Below are positions 48,710 to 59,600 of a stretch of 64,000 bases of DNA, piece by piece (the stretch's first letter is position 1; every line of letters starts with the position of its first letter). The notes beneath the pieces are model-generated. The model searched no databases. It worked only from the letters and a program-made list of their open reading frames with translations, and was not told the origin of the DNA. The DNA comes from Diplonema japonicum (Eukaryota; Euglenozoa; Diplonemea; Diplonemida; Diplonemidae), in the NCBI GenBank assembly GCA_964019335.1, contig OZ025668.1, positions 310,001 to 374,000 of the forward strand. Reading direction: 5' to 3'. A program made the translations under genes and the position numbers.

Positions 48710-50351
48710 TCCTTTTTGTGGTGTGGTGGATATTTTCCTTTATTTTGTGAACTTTTTAGTTAAGGGAAGTAGAAAAATATATAAAGAAAAAAGAAGAAGA
48801 AAATCAATAGGGAATGCTGGGAACTCAATTTTAGAAAAAAAAAACCCCATTGGTGTAAAAGAAGAGAAGAAAAAGAAAAAAAAATATAAGATGAAGAGGT
48901 ACAGAAAAGAAAGAAAGAACGAAAAAAAAAAAAAAAAAAAGAGAAACAAAGCGGCGCTTGCATAAAGGGTAAATATTTTAAAGGACCATTTGCTTTCAAG
49001 AGGTACTTACATACCCAAGTAGACCCGCAGTCCTCAATTATTCCTAAAGGTATCAAGAAGTAGGGGACGATAAATACTGGGGGAAAACTAAACTCAACGT
49101 AAAATAAATTCAGACTTTTAAAAATAAAATATAAAAGGAAGAAGAGAAAAAAAAAGAAGAAGAAAAAAAGAGGAGGCAGTTGGCAACTCCCCTAGCCGGC
49201 GGAGGGGGTGTTTTTTCTCTCTCTTTTTTATTTTTATTTTCTTTTTTTTTTCTTTTTTTCCAAAGCAGAAAGAAATTCTTTCGCCGTCTTATCTTCGTGC
49301 TTTGCACATTTGTATAATTTTCTGGTTAGTTGTTGCGCCTTTGTGGTGCATAGTCAGTTGTGTTAGGGCTGATACGGGACACCATTGGGCCCTACAAAAA
49401 CGTGGTCTGCAGTCAATTCATGGAAAAAGAAGAAGAAAAAAAAAAAGTAGATAAAAAAAACCAAAACAAAGCCTTTTTCTTGTGCGCTGGCTCAGTCAGT
49501 GGCATCCTGGGTTTGCCCCAGTCATGATAGCATCTCTTTGGAAGACGAGATGCATCGCACAGCTAGTGCACAAAGGTTCTGCGAGGTGTTCCCCGGTCTT
49601 CCTTTATGCGTGGCAGTGTTGATGGGACTTCTGCTAGGAATTCGTCTTAAGACTATCTTAACATAAATAAAAACATTAAGATTTTATAAAAAAAAAAAGT
49701 TTAACCAAACATGTATTTTATGATTTTTCTTCTTTCTTTTGAATGGTTCCTCTCAAGAAAAAAAAACCCCCCACCCAGAGCAATGTGAATCTCCCGGCAC
49801 GGGGAAACCGAGGTAGGTTAAATAACCATTTTTTTAAAGAAAATCATTTGATCATTCTAAAAGGCATTTTCTTTGGCTGGTAGTCTATGGGTTCAATGAT
49901 GGGGGGGTTTTTTTTTTTCTCTCGCTCACTTTTTTCTTTCTGGGAGGGGGCGTTCACGTTGGCCAAAAGGGTTTCAAGCAATCTGGCAGACCCTTTGTGC
50001 CCTTCGTGTCGAGGCAATTTCAGAGTGTCGTGAAATAAAAAAAAACGAATGCCCCACTACCGAACGAATGGTTTTTTTTTCTCTTTTTTTTTTTACGTCT
50101 TCCTCTTTAGTTCTGCACTTCTCTTTTCATCAAAAAGACCCGGAACACATCAGAGAAACCGAGAAACCCATTAAACCTGTTGGCGGGCGATCCGCTATAT
50201 AGTTGTGAAATGGAGCAGAGGGGTATTTACGGGAAGTTTATCTACGACTTCTCGAAAAAAAAAGATTTTTTCCCCCCCCCTCCATATGAAACAGTGTAAA
50301 AAAAGAAGGGGAAAAAAAATTCGATAAAAGTGTCAGTGTGCATGAGGGTGC
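48710..50351. other. Unassigned 1.6-kb intergenic stretch
   Basis: Purine- and A/T-runs up to 49300. Then 49310-49660 and 49780-50220 are of more balanced composition without coding potential I can support on either strand. No tRNA, snRNA or other RNA consensus was recognised, but an unrecognised RNA gene is possible. Confidence 0.4.
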
Positions 50352-50681
50352 TCACTGTTCGTTCTGCGGTTGCTGTCTGGTGCCTGCGGTGGCTGCTTGT
50401 CGCGATGAGATGGACGGCATCTGAGCGAGAAACATTACTAGGGGGCTGTTTGGCTCGAGGAGAAGAGTGTCACATATGAAGAGATATCGCATTCTATTGG
50501 CCTTCTCCGTGAGGAAGTCCTGGTCGCTGCTCATAGTCTATGGCGAGCTCCATTGTTGTGATGGAGGTCTTGCTCTTTACCTACGCTACCTACTTACCAT
50601 CGCAGGCCTCTTCACCATGTGAAGACACTCTTCAAGTCGAACGCGTCTTCGTGACTGATCTTTATAAAACCCGAAACTCAT
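50352..50681 (-). CDS. Small two-exon gene of unknown function
   Basis: Exon 1 (50681-50598, starting MSFGFYKDQSRRRVRLEE) joins across GTAAGT...GCCATAG (50538-50597, 60 nt) to exon 2 (50537-50352, containing SSDQDFLTEKANRMRYLFIC, then DTLLLEPNSPLVMFL), giving 89 residues in phase 0. Exon 1 begins only 39 nt after the stop of the trehalose-phosphate synthase gene, the tightest spacing in this half of the window. The product is a short helical protein with a Gln-rich end. No family recognised. An alternative is translation from the internal ATG in exon 2 (60 residues). Confidence 0.58.
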
Positions 50682-50719
50682 ACAGAAATTGTAGCTTTAG
50701 AATCGTTGGTGAAAAAACC

Positions 50720-52783
50720 CTACACAAACTTCTCGACCACCTTTTTGAGCTCCTCCACTGTGTTGAAGACGACAGAGGACTGGGCGATCTCGGGGTCCGT
50801 GCAGAGAGAAACCGAATGAGTAGAACAAGGGACGGGGACAGAGATGTGAAGCACAACAGGCTGCTTGCCGCACACCAGCGATATTACGTGCGTCAGCGCG
50901 TCTAATGAGAGATACGCAGGGCAAATAGTCATGGTATGGTGCCCTGGGTGGTAATGTACTGCGAACCTCCCTCCACAGGCCTCCGCCATGGACGACAAGT
51001 GGAGGTAGCATTCATGCGAATGCAGCAACGACTCCTTGTGGTTTAGAAACCCAGATACCGCGTCCGCCCATGACCATCGAAAAACTGTCTTCCCACTGTT
51101 CATCGAGAGCCTTGACCCTGGTATCATCCGCTCGTAGTTGTTCAGTACTTTCAAAACTGTACCGGTCCAGTCAAGGCAGGAACCCATGGCTGGTAGAACG
51201 TCCCATTTCTTACTGTGTTTTTGACGCCAGGTGCACCCGCATTCACCTATCCAATGGAATCGAGTATCGTTGCTGCACACTGGTTCGAGCTCACTGACCA
51301 ACCCGTGACCGAAAAAGACAACTTCCGTTGTCTTCGGCATTTTACCAAGTACATCTTGCAGTGAATCGTACATACTAGCGTTGACCACTATCACGTCAGG
51401 GGGCGTGTGCGTGTGAAGGTCTAGTTTCTTCTTCTCAAGCGCGTCCTCCAGCTGTTTAATCAAAAAGCTTCCCCACCACACGGCAGTGTGCGTTGTCACG
51501 TATTTATATAGGGAAGCGTGTCGTGCCTCGCGTTCTGCTTGAGAGGTTGTGAGTGCTTCTTTCATGGAACCTGCCAGTTCTGATGTGTTCCAAGGGTTTA
51601 TTCGGAACGCCTTTGCAAGATTTCGTGCTGCTCCGGCGAATTCGCTGAGGATTAACAGGCCTCGGTTGGTTTGCTGGCACGCGATGAATTCTTGACTTAC
51701 TAAGTTCATTCCTTCTCTTAAGCTTGTCACCAAGCATACATCGGCAATGCTATACAGAGCGACAAGGTCTTTGAAATCGATAAAATCGTATTTGTAGTAA
51801 ACGGACGCGTGGCCAAAGGTACTGTACCGTGCGTTGATTCTCCCGACGAGCTCTTCGACTTCTCTGCGTAGTTGGTGGCACTGTTCGGTTTTTCTCGCTG
51901 GTACCGCCGTCTGGACGAGGAGAACCTCGCCGATCAAAGATGGCTCGTCTGCAAGCAGTTTTTCAAAAGCTTGTAATTTCTGTGGGAGGCCCTTGATGGT
52001 GTCCATCCTGTCAACACCTATAATGATCTTCTTCCCGTCGAACCTTGCACGTAGATCAGCGATCTTCGATAGAACCTCTGGGTCTTGAAGTGCCTTTGTT
52101 ATCCTATCAATGTTCAATCCAATGGGTGACGCAGCCTGTCGTGTCACCCTGGTTTCATACACAATTAAATTCCTCTTTGTCGTGGCTCGCAGTGTACCTG
52201 CTACCGATCGCGTGAAATGAGACAGGTATTCCTCTGTTTGGAACCCGATAAAATCGGAGCCGAGCATCCCCTCGAGGATCTGCCGTCTCCATGGAATCTT
52301 TCTGAATATCTCGCTGGAGGGGAATGGGATGTGGAGGAAAACGCCCACCGGGGAGTCGATGCCGATGGTGCGGAGCATCTTAGGCAGCAGCAGATGATGG
52401 TAGTCGTGGATCCATATTAAGTCACCCGGGCGGTGTATGGACTTTATCGTTTTGGCAAAGATTTCTGTTATTTGCGCATATGCTTCGTAGCCGTCTATGG
52501 GGAACTCGTCGAGCTCCTTGTGGTGGAACACTCCGCAAAGTACCTCTTGTGCGAAGCACAGTCCTCGTTCCTCGACCTCTGCGGGGATGGTCACGGGGCA
52601 GGTGTGCTTTGTATTTGTACTTTCAGCGGACCCGTTGGAGCCCACCCACACCACCGCCCTCCCCACCCCCCGTTCCTGCTCCACGATCCCTTCCAATGCC
52701 GGCATCATCCCGCCCGACGCAGCTATCACATCGCAGCTGTCGTTCGGCAGCTTGCTTGTTATTATTAACAATCTTGGTGGCAT
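50720..52783 (-). CDS. Trehalose-6-phosphate synthase with degenerate phosphatase-like C-terminus
   Basis: A 687-residue protein. The GT20 synthase domain (about 3-465) has WIHDYHHLLLP (124-134), FLHIPFPSSE (149-158), the UDP-glucose and phosphate-binding segment GVDRMDTIKG (256-265; Arg259, Lys264) and REGMNLVSQEF (356-366). It makes trehalose 6-phosphate from UDP-glucose and glucose 6-phosphate in the cytosol. The remaining 220 residues sit where plant and yeast enzymes carry a trehalose-phosphatase domain, but the DxDGT nucleophile motif is absent (PPDVIVVNASMYDSL in its place), so that half is probably non-catalytic. Start at ATG 52783 (MPPRLLIITSKLP); upstream in-frame sequence is only Lys-rich. 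No intron. Confidence 0.92.
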   Translation of the reverse strand: MPPRLLIITSKLPNDSCDVIAASGGMMPALEGIVEQERGVGRAVVWVGSNGSAESTNTKHTCPVTIPAEVEERGLCFAQEVLCGVFHHKELDEFPIDGYEAYAQITEIFAKTIKSIHRPGDLIWIHDYHHLLLPKMLRTIGIDSPVGVFLHIPFPSSEIFRKIPWRRQILEGMLGSDFIGFQTEEYLSHFTRSVAGTLRATTKRNLIVYETRVTRQAASPIGLNIDRITKALQDPEVLSKIADLRARFDGKKIIIGVDRMDTIKGLPQKLQAFEKLLADEPSLIGEVLLVQTAVPARKTEQCHQLRREVEELVGRINARYSTFGHASVYYKYDFIDFKDLVALYSIADVCLVTSLREGMNLVSQEFIACQQTNRGLLILSEFAGAARNLAKAFRINPWNTSELAGSMKEALTTSQAEREARHASLYKYVTTHTAVWWGSFLIKQLEDALEKKKLDLHTHTPPDVIVVNASMYDSLQDVLGKMPKTTEVVFFGHGLVSELEPVCSNDTRFHWIGECGCTWRQKHSKKWDVLPAMGSCLDWTGTVLKVLNNYERMIPGSRLSMNSGKTVFRWSWADAVSGFLNHKESLLHSHECYLHLSSMAEACGGRFAVHYHPGHHTMTICPAYLSLDALTHVISLVCGKQPVVLHISVPVPCSTHSVSLCTDPEIAQSSVVFNTVEELKKVVEKFV

Positions 52784-53278
52784 TTTCTTTTCTTTTTTTT
52801 CTTTTCTATTCTTGTGTTTATTTCCCACACCGCCCTAATGTTGTTTTTAAGTCTTGGGCTTGCTGGGGTACCTGGGAATGCATCTACCCCGGCCTCGAAC
52901 AAAGGTTCAGGTGCTTAGTCGGGGAAGAACTCGCCACCACAACTACAGAAGGTCTGAACAAAGCACCAACGACTGACGCAGGGCACGCCAGTGAAACCGA
53001 AACCGAAAGGACTAGCCGGTGAGCGCGAAAAAACGTAAATGTCTAGTTTAGTTTCTTTCCCCCTCTACTTTGTTCAAAAAAAGAAAAATAAAAAGGGGGG
53101 GATCTCTCTTCTTCGGAGAGAAAAAAAAGATGTTTTTGAAGGGAACCTGCAGCATGTGACAGGATCGCCTACAAAAAAAAAGGGAAAACGAAGCCATTTC
53201 TGTTATCATCGTATTGTACATTGGGATGAAGAAGAAGGATATACGGGTTTCAATTTTGTACTAAGAAAAAAAAAGAGG

Positions 53279-53313
<35 letters not shown>

Positions 53314-53332
53314 CCAAAAATATTTATCGCGC
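52784..53332. other. Gap with an unassigned GC-rich block and a 34-nt A-run
   Basis: 52845-53030 is GC-rich and of balanced composition, unlike ordinary gaps here. Its plus-strand frame (FRCLVGEELATTTTEGLNK, ending TERTSR) has no start of its own. 53279-53312 is an uninterrupted A-run. No confident gene. Confidence 0.4.
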
Positions 53333-54430
53333 CTAGAAAGGCATCCCCTGAACGGACGACATTAACGCGTCTATTTCTGAACCTTGATCATCGAAGTCAA
53401 GGACCTCTGCCGTCTTGCGAGATATGAAGAAGCCGTCAAGGTCGCCCAGATTCTCATTCTCCAGCGCAGCTTTCTTCTTCTGCCCGTGCCCCATTATGTC
53501 TGCAATGTAAACTGCTAAGGCATTGATGTATGGGGACTGCCCCACAATGAGCACAATGTCCTCCTCTTCACCGGGGTCTTTCAGTTGCTGGAGAGTACCC
53601 TTGCTTTCCGTGAGGAGGTCGTTGTTAATAAAGAACAACGAGGGTTTCACATAGGTTTTCATAAGGCTCCTCACGGGCCTGTCTGATACATGTTGTGCGT
53701 ACAAAGCGGCTAGATCGCAGTCGGTGGTTCCGATATTGGCCAATGCGTCTTCAATGGAAGTGAGCTGCTTGCTGACACGTGAGGGAGTGATCTTCCCATC
53801 GATCTCCTGAAGAACACCGTATTGAGACATATCGTCTACAGGGTTAATGAGCGTTGGGCAGCGTTTTGCTTTACGTTCTGCTTTTCCGTATTTTGAGCCT
53901 ATTTTAAGCAGTTCTGTAGCGGTTTGTATGCTTCTTTTGGTGTTCGAGGCGTAGGCGCAAACCACGCGCTTCAGGTATTTATCGTATAGGCCGTCCCTGA
54001 CTTGTGCAGCCTGGGCGTAGCCGCGGGCTGTCAGCCCTGCTTCTCGGTTACGCTTGCGGTGTTCTTCCAAAGCTTCTGTTCGATCCTGTGTGGTATGGAA
54101 TGGAGAGGGGGTTCTTTTGTGCTCCCGTATACCACATCTAAATCTTGTTTTGGGTAATCGAAGTCTGGGTTCACAGTGTTGGCCGAATTCACTAGCATAT
54201 AAGAAATTATATGTCTGTGGTCTCTTGGTTCCCCTGGAAGGTACATCTGTGTGGTAGATAGAAGAGGGGAAAAAAAAAAAAAGAAAAAACCGATACCTCC
54301 TCATAACGTGCGTCTCTCTGCGCGCTCTCAGGGGGCTGGCGCATACGCCTCATGCAGAGATATAGGAGCACCACAAGTGCAAAGGCTGCTAGGCAGAACA
54401 CTATGACCATTGGGATAGTAATAGACGCCA

Positions 54431-54431
<1 letters not shown>
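53333..54431 (-). CDS. Membrane-anchored histidine-phosphatase-like protein lacking catalytic histidines; three exons
   Basis: Exons 54431-54297, 54246-54133 and 54085-53333 join in phase 0 across GTATCG...CACACAG (54247-54296, 50 nt) and GTATAC...CACACAG (54086-54132, 47 nt), giving 333 residues. Residues about 8-27 are a transmembrane anchor (VIVFCLAAFALVVLLYL) followed by basic residues. The rest resembles the phosphoglycerate-mutase-like fold: GLTARGYAQA, then AYASNTKRSIQTATELL (matching the family S-x-x-x-R-x-x-Q-T-A block) and IVLIVGQSPYINAL. The family RHG motif is not found at the expected N-terminal strand (MYLPGEPRDH), and the second His is Gln (VGQSP in place of VGHSP). A pseudophosphatase is the likeliest reading. 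All three exons are needed to explain the coding signal. Confidence 0.72.
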
Positions 54432-54463
<32 letters not shown>

Positions 54464-54757
54464 TTTTTTTTTGTTTTGTGTGTCGTCTTTTTTGTAACGT
54501 TTGCAAGGAAGCGAGGTGTTCGCAAAAAAAAAGAAAAAAAAAAAAAGAAAACGGTGAGGAACGGGAAGAGAGGGAGAGGGAGAGCGAGAGCGAGAGCAGG
54601 GAAACAAAAAAAAGGGGGGGGGGAAATAAAGCGAATCAAAAAAAAAAAATCTTATATAACGATGTGGCAATCGTCGTTGTCGACATTTTTTTTTCTTTTT
54701 TTCTTTTTGCATAAAAATCACGCACCATATCTTTAAATCCTGTCAAGAAAAGCCCGA
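54432..54757. other. A/T and purine-rich gap
   Basis: Upstream leader of the histidine-phosphatase-like gene: T-runs, A-runs and a GAGAGCGAGAGC-type purine repeat near 54565-54600. No gene seen. Confidence 0.5.
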
Positions 54758-54824
54758 AGTGGCTCACAAAAATCTGAAATGGTCTGCGCAAGCAGACTCG
54801 GGTTCAACTCCTGTCGAGACCACT
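54758..54824 (+). ncRNA. tRNA-like structure without a D-arm
   Basis: AGTGGCTC (54758-54765) can pair with GAGACCACT (54816-54824) with one bulged base. Inside are a perfect 6-bp hairpin with a GCAA tetraloop (54782-54797) and a T-arm-like GGTTCAACTCC (54801-54811) that matches the polymerase III B box. There is no proper anticodon loop or D-arm, so it is not a standard tRNA. It could be a tRNA-derived small RNA or SINE head. No clear T-run terminator follows immediately. Confidence 0.4.
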
Positions 54825-56123
54825 TTCAGCAGTCGATTGCAACGTTGCAGTAAAAATTTGAAAGAATTAGCAATTTTCTGAGTCTTTCAAGAAAAAAAAA
54901 GGGGGAAGAAAAAACACGGCTTTTAGAGATATGATGCGTCATTTTTTTTTTTTTTTTTTTTTTTGAAAAAAAAAAAGAAGAAAAAAAAAAAAAAACAAGT
55001 TTTTGTAAAATGAAGGGGGAAAAAAAATAAATTGTAATTGTGACTTATGTTCTGTTGTTCGCACGAGATATTGCTCGGCTTGGCACAAGATGCATAAGGT
55101 AATAGAATCATACTTTTCTTTTTTTTTTTTTTAAATCTGAGAAAGCTTTAGAACAAGTTTTTTCCCCCTCCCATTTTTTTTTTCTTTTTTTTTTCTTCTT
55201 CTTCGTTTTTCTATAATATTATTCTATATTTACTTCCACGCTGCTTTTTCCTGAAACCTTGACCCAAAATACAAGTAAAGTACTTTTTTTTTTTCTTTGA
55301 GAATTTAGCCTATGCATTGAAAAAAAGAAAGTTGCTGGTCGCCTGTTGATGCTTCACCCTACGAATGTTCAGGCCCCATCATATTTCACTCAAAAGCAGC
55401 TTGTCAGTTATATAAAAAGGAAGTTAATTTATGAAAAACCAGTCAGATTTCACTTGTGGAGACCCCGCGTGAAATCAGATAAAATCTGATTTTTCGTACA
55501 GTTTTTTTTTTTTTTTTTTTTTTTGCGCAAACGAAAAAAAGAAAAAAAAAATTCAAGAAATAATGTGACAAGAACTAGTTCTTGACGAAAAAATTTTTTC
55601 ATGCGAATTTTTTTTTTTTTTTTCCGTTTTGCAGGGAAAAGAAGTAGAATAAGAGAGAAAAAAAAAAAATGTCATCAGGTGACAGATACAGCGGGCGAAT
55701 TTTCTTTTTTTTTTTTGTTACCACACTGTTAAAACCACCAACGACCTGCGACTTGGCTCCTTGATAACGAAAACGACACCAGCCAACAAGTAAAACAAAA
55801 AGGGGCAGGGGAGGACAAAAACAAAAAAACAAAATAGAGCAATTTATTTATTTATTTTTCTCTAGTTTGGGTACAAAATAAAAATCACTCATTTTCTTTA
55901 GGGTAATAATACGGTGAAAACGGTCGACTTGTACTCCTAGATAAAAAAAAAAAAAAAATTGACTCTCTGTATATGGGCGGAGGGAAGAATGAGGAGAAGA
56001 AATGAAGAAAAGAAAAAAGAAGAAGAAAAAGGAATCATTATTTTTCGTTTTCTTTTTTAAACTAACAAGGCTCTTACAAATGTGCACACATTATTCTTAT
56101 TCTTATTATTTTCTTTTAGGTTT

Positions 56124-56154
<31 letters not shown>

Positions 56155-56607
56155 CTTTCTCTTTTTTCTTTTCTCTTCTCGCCTCTCCTTCCCTCCTTCT
56201 TTTGCTTCTTTCACATTGATTCAAAATAACGAATAACGAATCAAAATGCTGTGAAGCGCGACATTAACTTTTTTTTTTTAAATCTCATTTTGCTTTTACA
56301 CATTTACAACCAAAAAAAAGACAAAAAGAGAACAACTGAGATGTAGGGAGGATGTAAGTGGTAGTGCTTTTCTTTTATTTTTTTTTTCTTTCTAATTCTC
56401 TTTTTTTTTTTTTTTTTTTTTTCAAACCAGAAAAATGGAAATGTGGAAGAAGGGAAGAAAAAGAAGGGAAAAAAATCTGACCACCCTCTTTTCCTTTTCC
56501 CTCCCTCTATTCTCACTCTGGATTTAAAACAAACAAACAAAAAAAAAAAGAAAAAAAAAAAAGAAAAAAAAAAGAAGAAGAATTGATGATTTTATTTTGG
56601 TAGGTTA
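54825..56607. other. Long homopolymer-rich gap
   Basis: About 1.8 kb of A/T runs and purine tracts with a few mixed patches, such as 55340-55500, which contains TCAGATTTCACTTG and GTGAAATCAGATAAAATCTG, a loose inverted repeat. No gene seen on either strand. Confidence 0.55.
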
Positions 56608-59600
56608 CTATTTGAATGTAACTAGATAGGTACGGACCTCCATGGGCCTTACGACAACAGTAAAGGACTGTTCATTAAAAGGGAAACGTTCGCTGTAGGC
56701 CCTGTGCTCAGACAGTTGCCTTATAACTTTCCCCCCTGTAGGATCATAGGGCATCCACTTATGCTTCTTCTTCTCCATTTCAGATAAAGAATAGGTTCCC
56801 GTGAGCTGCGTCTCTTCCATGCTAGCAATAATGAGGCCAGCTTTGCCGAAGATACGAGTAAAGTCAACCTCCACAGGCACGCTGCTTGCATGGCTCTCGC
56901 CTACGCTGTACAAGTGGCTGACACGCAGGAGAAGCTTGCCCTCATTGATGTCTGCGTAGTTGTTGGTCAATGTGAGTAGTTTAATCTCCTTCGGGAGCGA
57001 TGCGGCAAGGAAGGAATCGGTAGGTTTTGCAGGCATGACCAGACCCCTGCTGAACGCCAAGGTGGCAGGGAACGAAAGCTCTTCCATGGCCTGCCTTCTC
57101 TCCACGTTAGCCCTCTGTATGGTGTCGAAGACCAGAAGATGCTTCCCCCTCATCGTCAGCCCTTCGCACCAGCACCCCCCTGCCTTGACATCATTGCAGC
57201 CACACATGGTCTCGTTCAACGGCTCCTGCACGCCCCTTGCGTCATCGTCTAGAATCCTGCGGTGCACCATCAGTTCCAGCTCACCATCCTTCAAGGACGC
57301 GCCTGCCTGTGTCACGTCCGTTAAGATTGCAAGCTCGCTCGCTGAGTCCTGCAAGCTCATCATCGCGTTCACTGGGTAGTAGTTCCCCGCAACGGGCTCG
57401 CTCACCACAAGCGGGGGGTACGACGGCCCCCTCTTGTTGTACATCCTCTTCACCATCTCCCTCCCGTTGGAGTCTGTGTAGAAGACGCCGTCGGACTTGA
57501 GGCCGGTGCTGTACCGCATGATGACCTCTTTGCCCCAGTGGTTGGGCTTGTTAGGGACAACTGAAGGGAACCACGGCGTGTCCTGCGGGATGGGGCCTAC
57601 CGTCCACTCCACCTCAACGTGTGACTTACCAGCCCACAATCTGTAAACACAGGTGGCCCAAGAGCTGAACTCCTGGTATATCTCTTGCACAGCGGGGCCC
57701 TTGACGACACGCAGGGTGGGGACCTTCTTGGGACCGGGGTAGAACACGTTTGAACTGTTAGGGCGGAAGATATATGCGCCGCTCTTCTGATCATCACAGT
57801 TGTGGCCCGGTGCCGTGGTGGGGTCGTTGGTGCACCCGCCGACGGAGCTGTTGTACCAGCCGACTGCGACGACAAGGGGCGTCTTTGCTCCGGACACAAG
57901 GTTCTTCAGGGACACGGTGGTGCCCGTTGAATAGTTGAAGACAAGCTCGTAGGCGGCATTCCGAATGGAGGGCATTTCACCCCTCCTGACATTCGTGCTC
58001 CTTGCGTAGTGAGACGCACTGGGTTTGTCCTCAACCACTACAGAGACTACAGAGTGCGCGCTCCTTGTGGGGAGCGAGCGTTTTGCGGTGATCGTGCTGT
58101 AGCCCATCGCTGGGAGCGTAATGCTGAAGCTCAGTGCATGAGTGGCCTTGTTCGTAAGGGCAGCCTTCGCAGCTGCTGCCTGCTGTGGTGTCATGGCGTA
58201 AGAGTTGAGGTACAACTCAGGGAGGCTGAGGGTCCTGCTGTCCAGCTCAGTCGTTTGGCTGTCCACGGGTACATTGTTGACCATTACATCCCAGCTAGAC
58301 AATACTACAGGTAGCGAGATTGTCTGTGTGCTCTGTCTGCCGAGCGGGTTCCAGGCAACCATCGTGAAGCTGGACGATTCCGTTGTCACCGCACACATCG
58401 AGATATTGAGGCAGTTGGTGCCGCCAATCGAGTTGCAGTTGCAGTGCTCAAACTTGGCGCTCACACCCATGATCTTCTGCAGCGAGCGTGCCACACCTGC
58501 CTCCACTTCGCCGTGCGACTCGGATATGCGCAGTTCGTAATCGTTGGCCACGTCCTGCTTTTCAGTGCCAGACATCCCGTCGTGGTGGGTGGCAACGCCG
58601 ACAGTGCCTTCCAAGGAGTCGGTCCAGCTGTGCCCCACAAGAGGTGAAGGGCGCACGGTTGGTGTGTTGACTTGCTTCGCGGTAACATTGGAGATGACTT
58701 CCAACTGACGGGCGGCATTCAGGAAGTTTGAGGCAACGTGAACCTGCTTCTTGAGCGCAGGGCGCGACGTGAAGTAGCCCGACCAGTAGTGGTGGTCCGC
58801 GTCGGCGAGGGGGAATACATCGTCCTGTCTCACTTCCCACGACACCTGCGGCTTCCTCTTCTCGTTGACGTACAAGGTCGGCGTGGAGTAGAAAGCGTTC
58901 ACAGAGCCGTTCTGGTTGATGTAATGGATAAGCTTGTCGAGGTTGTGGTACCAGTGGTCGGCGTTCTGGTAGTTAAAGTCGCTGCCGCACGCCCACATCT
59001 GGTGGCTTGTCCTGTAGCTCATGGACTGGGTGTGTGCGTGCTGCACGAACTGATCAACGTACTTGTCGATGTTGTAGTCATGCCTCGAAGGGTCGTCCTG
59101 GACTTGCGGGCTGGACCCGTCGAACCCAAACCACGTCCCGTAGTTGCCCTTTCCGGCACCGAAGATCTGCCCTGCGAAGATCTGAGCGGACTCGCCGAGT
59201 GACTGCGAACCCTGCCAGATATATTCAAGGCCCTTTACAGACTCGTTCTTCCTCACGTTGAAGTCCTGAAAGTCCATCCTCCCCCAGAATTCGTACTCCA
59301 TACCGGACTCAGCACCGATGAGCCAAGCATTTGTGTTGGAGTGGCCGAAGGGGTCGATCGACCAGGTTCCTTTGGGTATGGCCTTGGAGCCGAAGGCTTT
59401 CTTCAGGAACTGGTGACCCCTTGTGGTCTGGTCGATCATCTCGACGTAGTAGGGAGAGGCTTCGTCGTGCATGCACCAGCCGCCGTTGACGAACTCCAGC
59501 TGGCCGTTGTCGACGAGAGCCTTTGTCATGTTCTTCTTGCTGGCAGGCTGCTGGTTCCACCAACGTGCGAAGAAAGCTGTCTCAACGTATATGAACTTCC

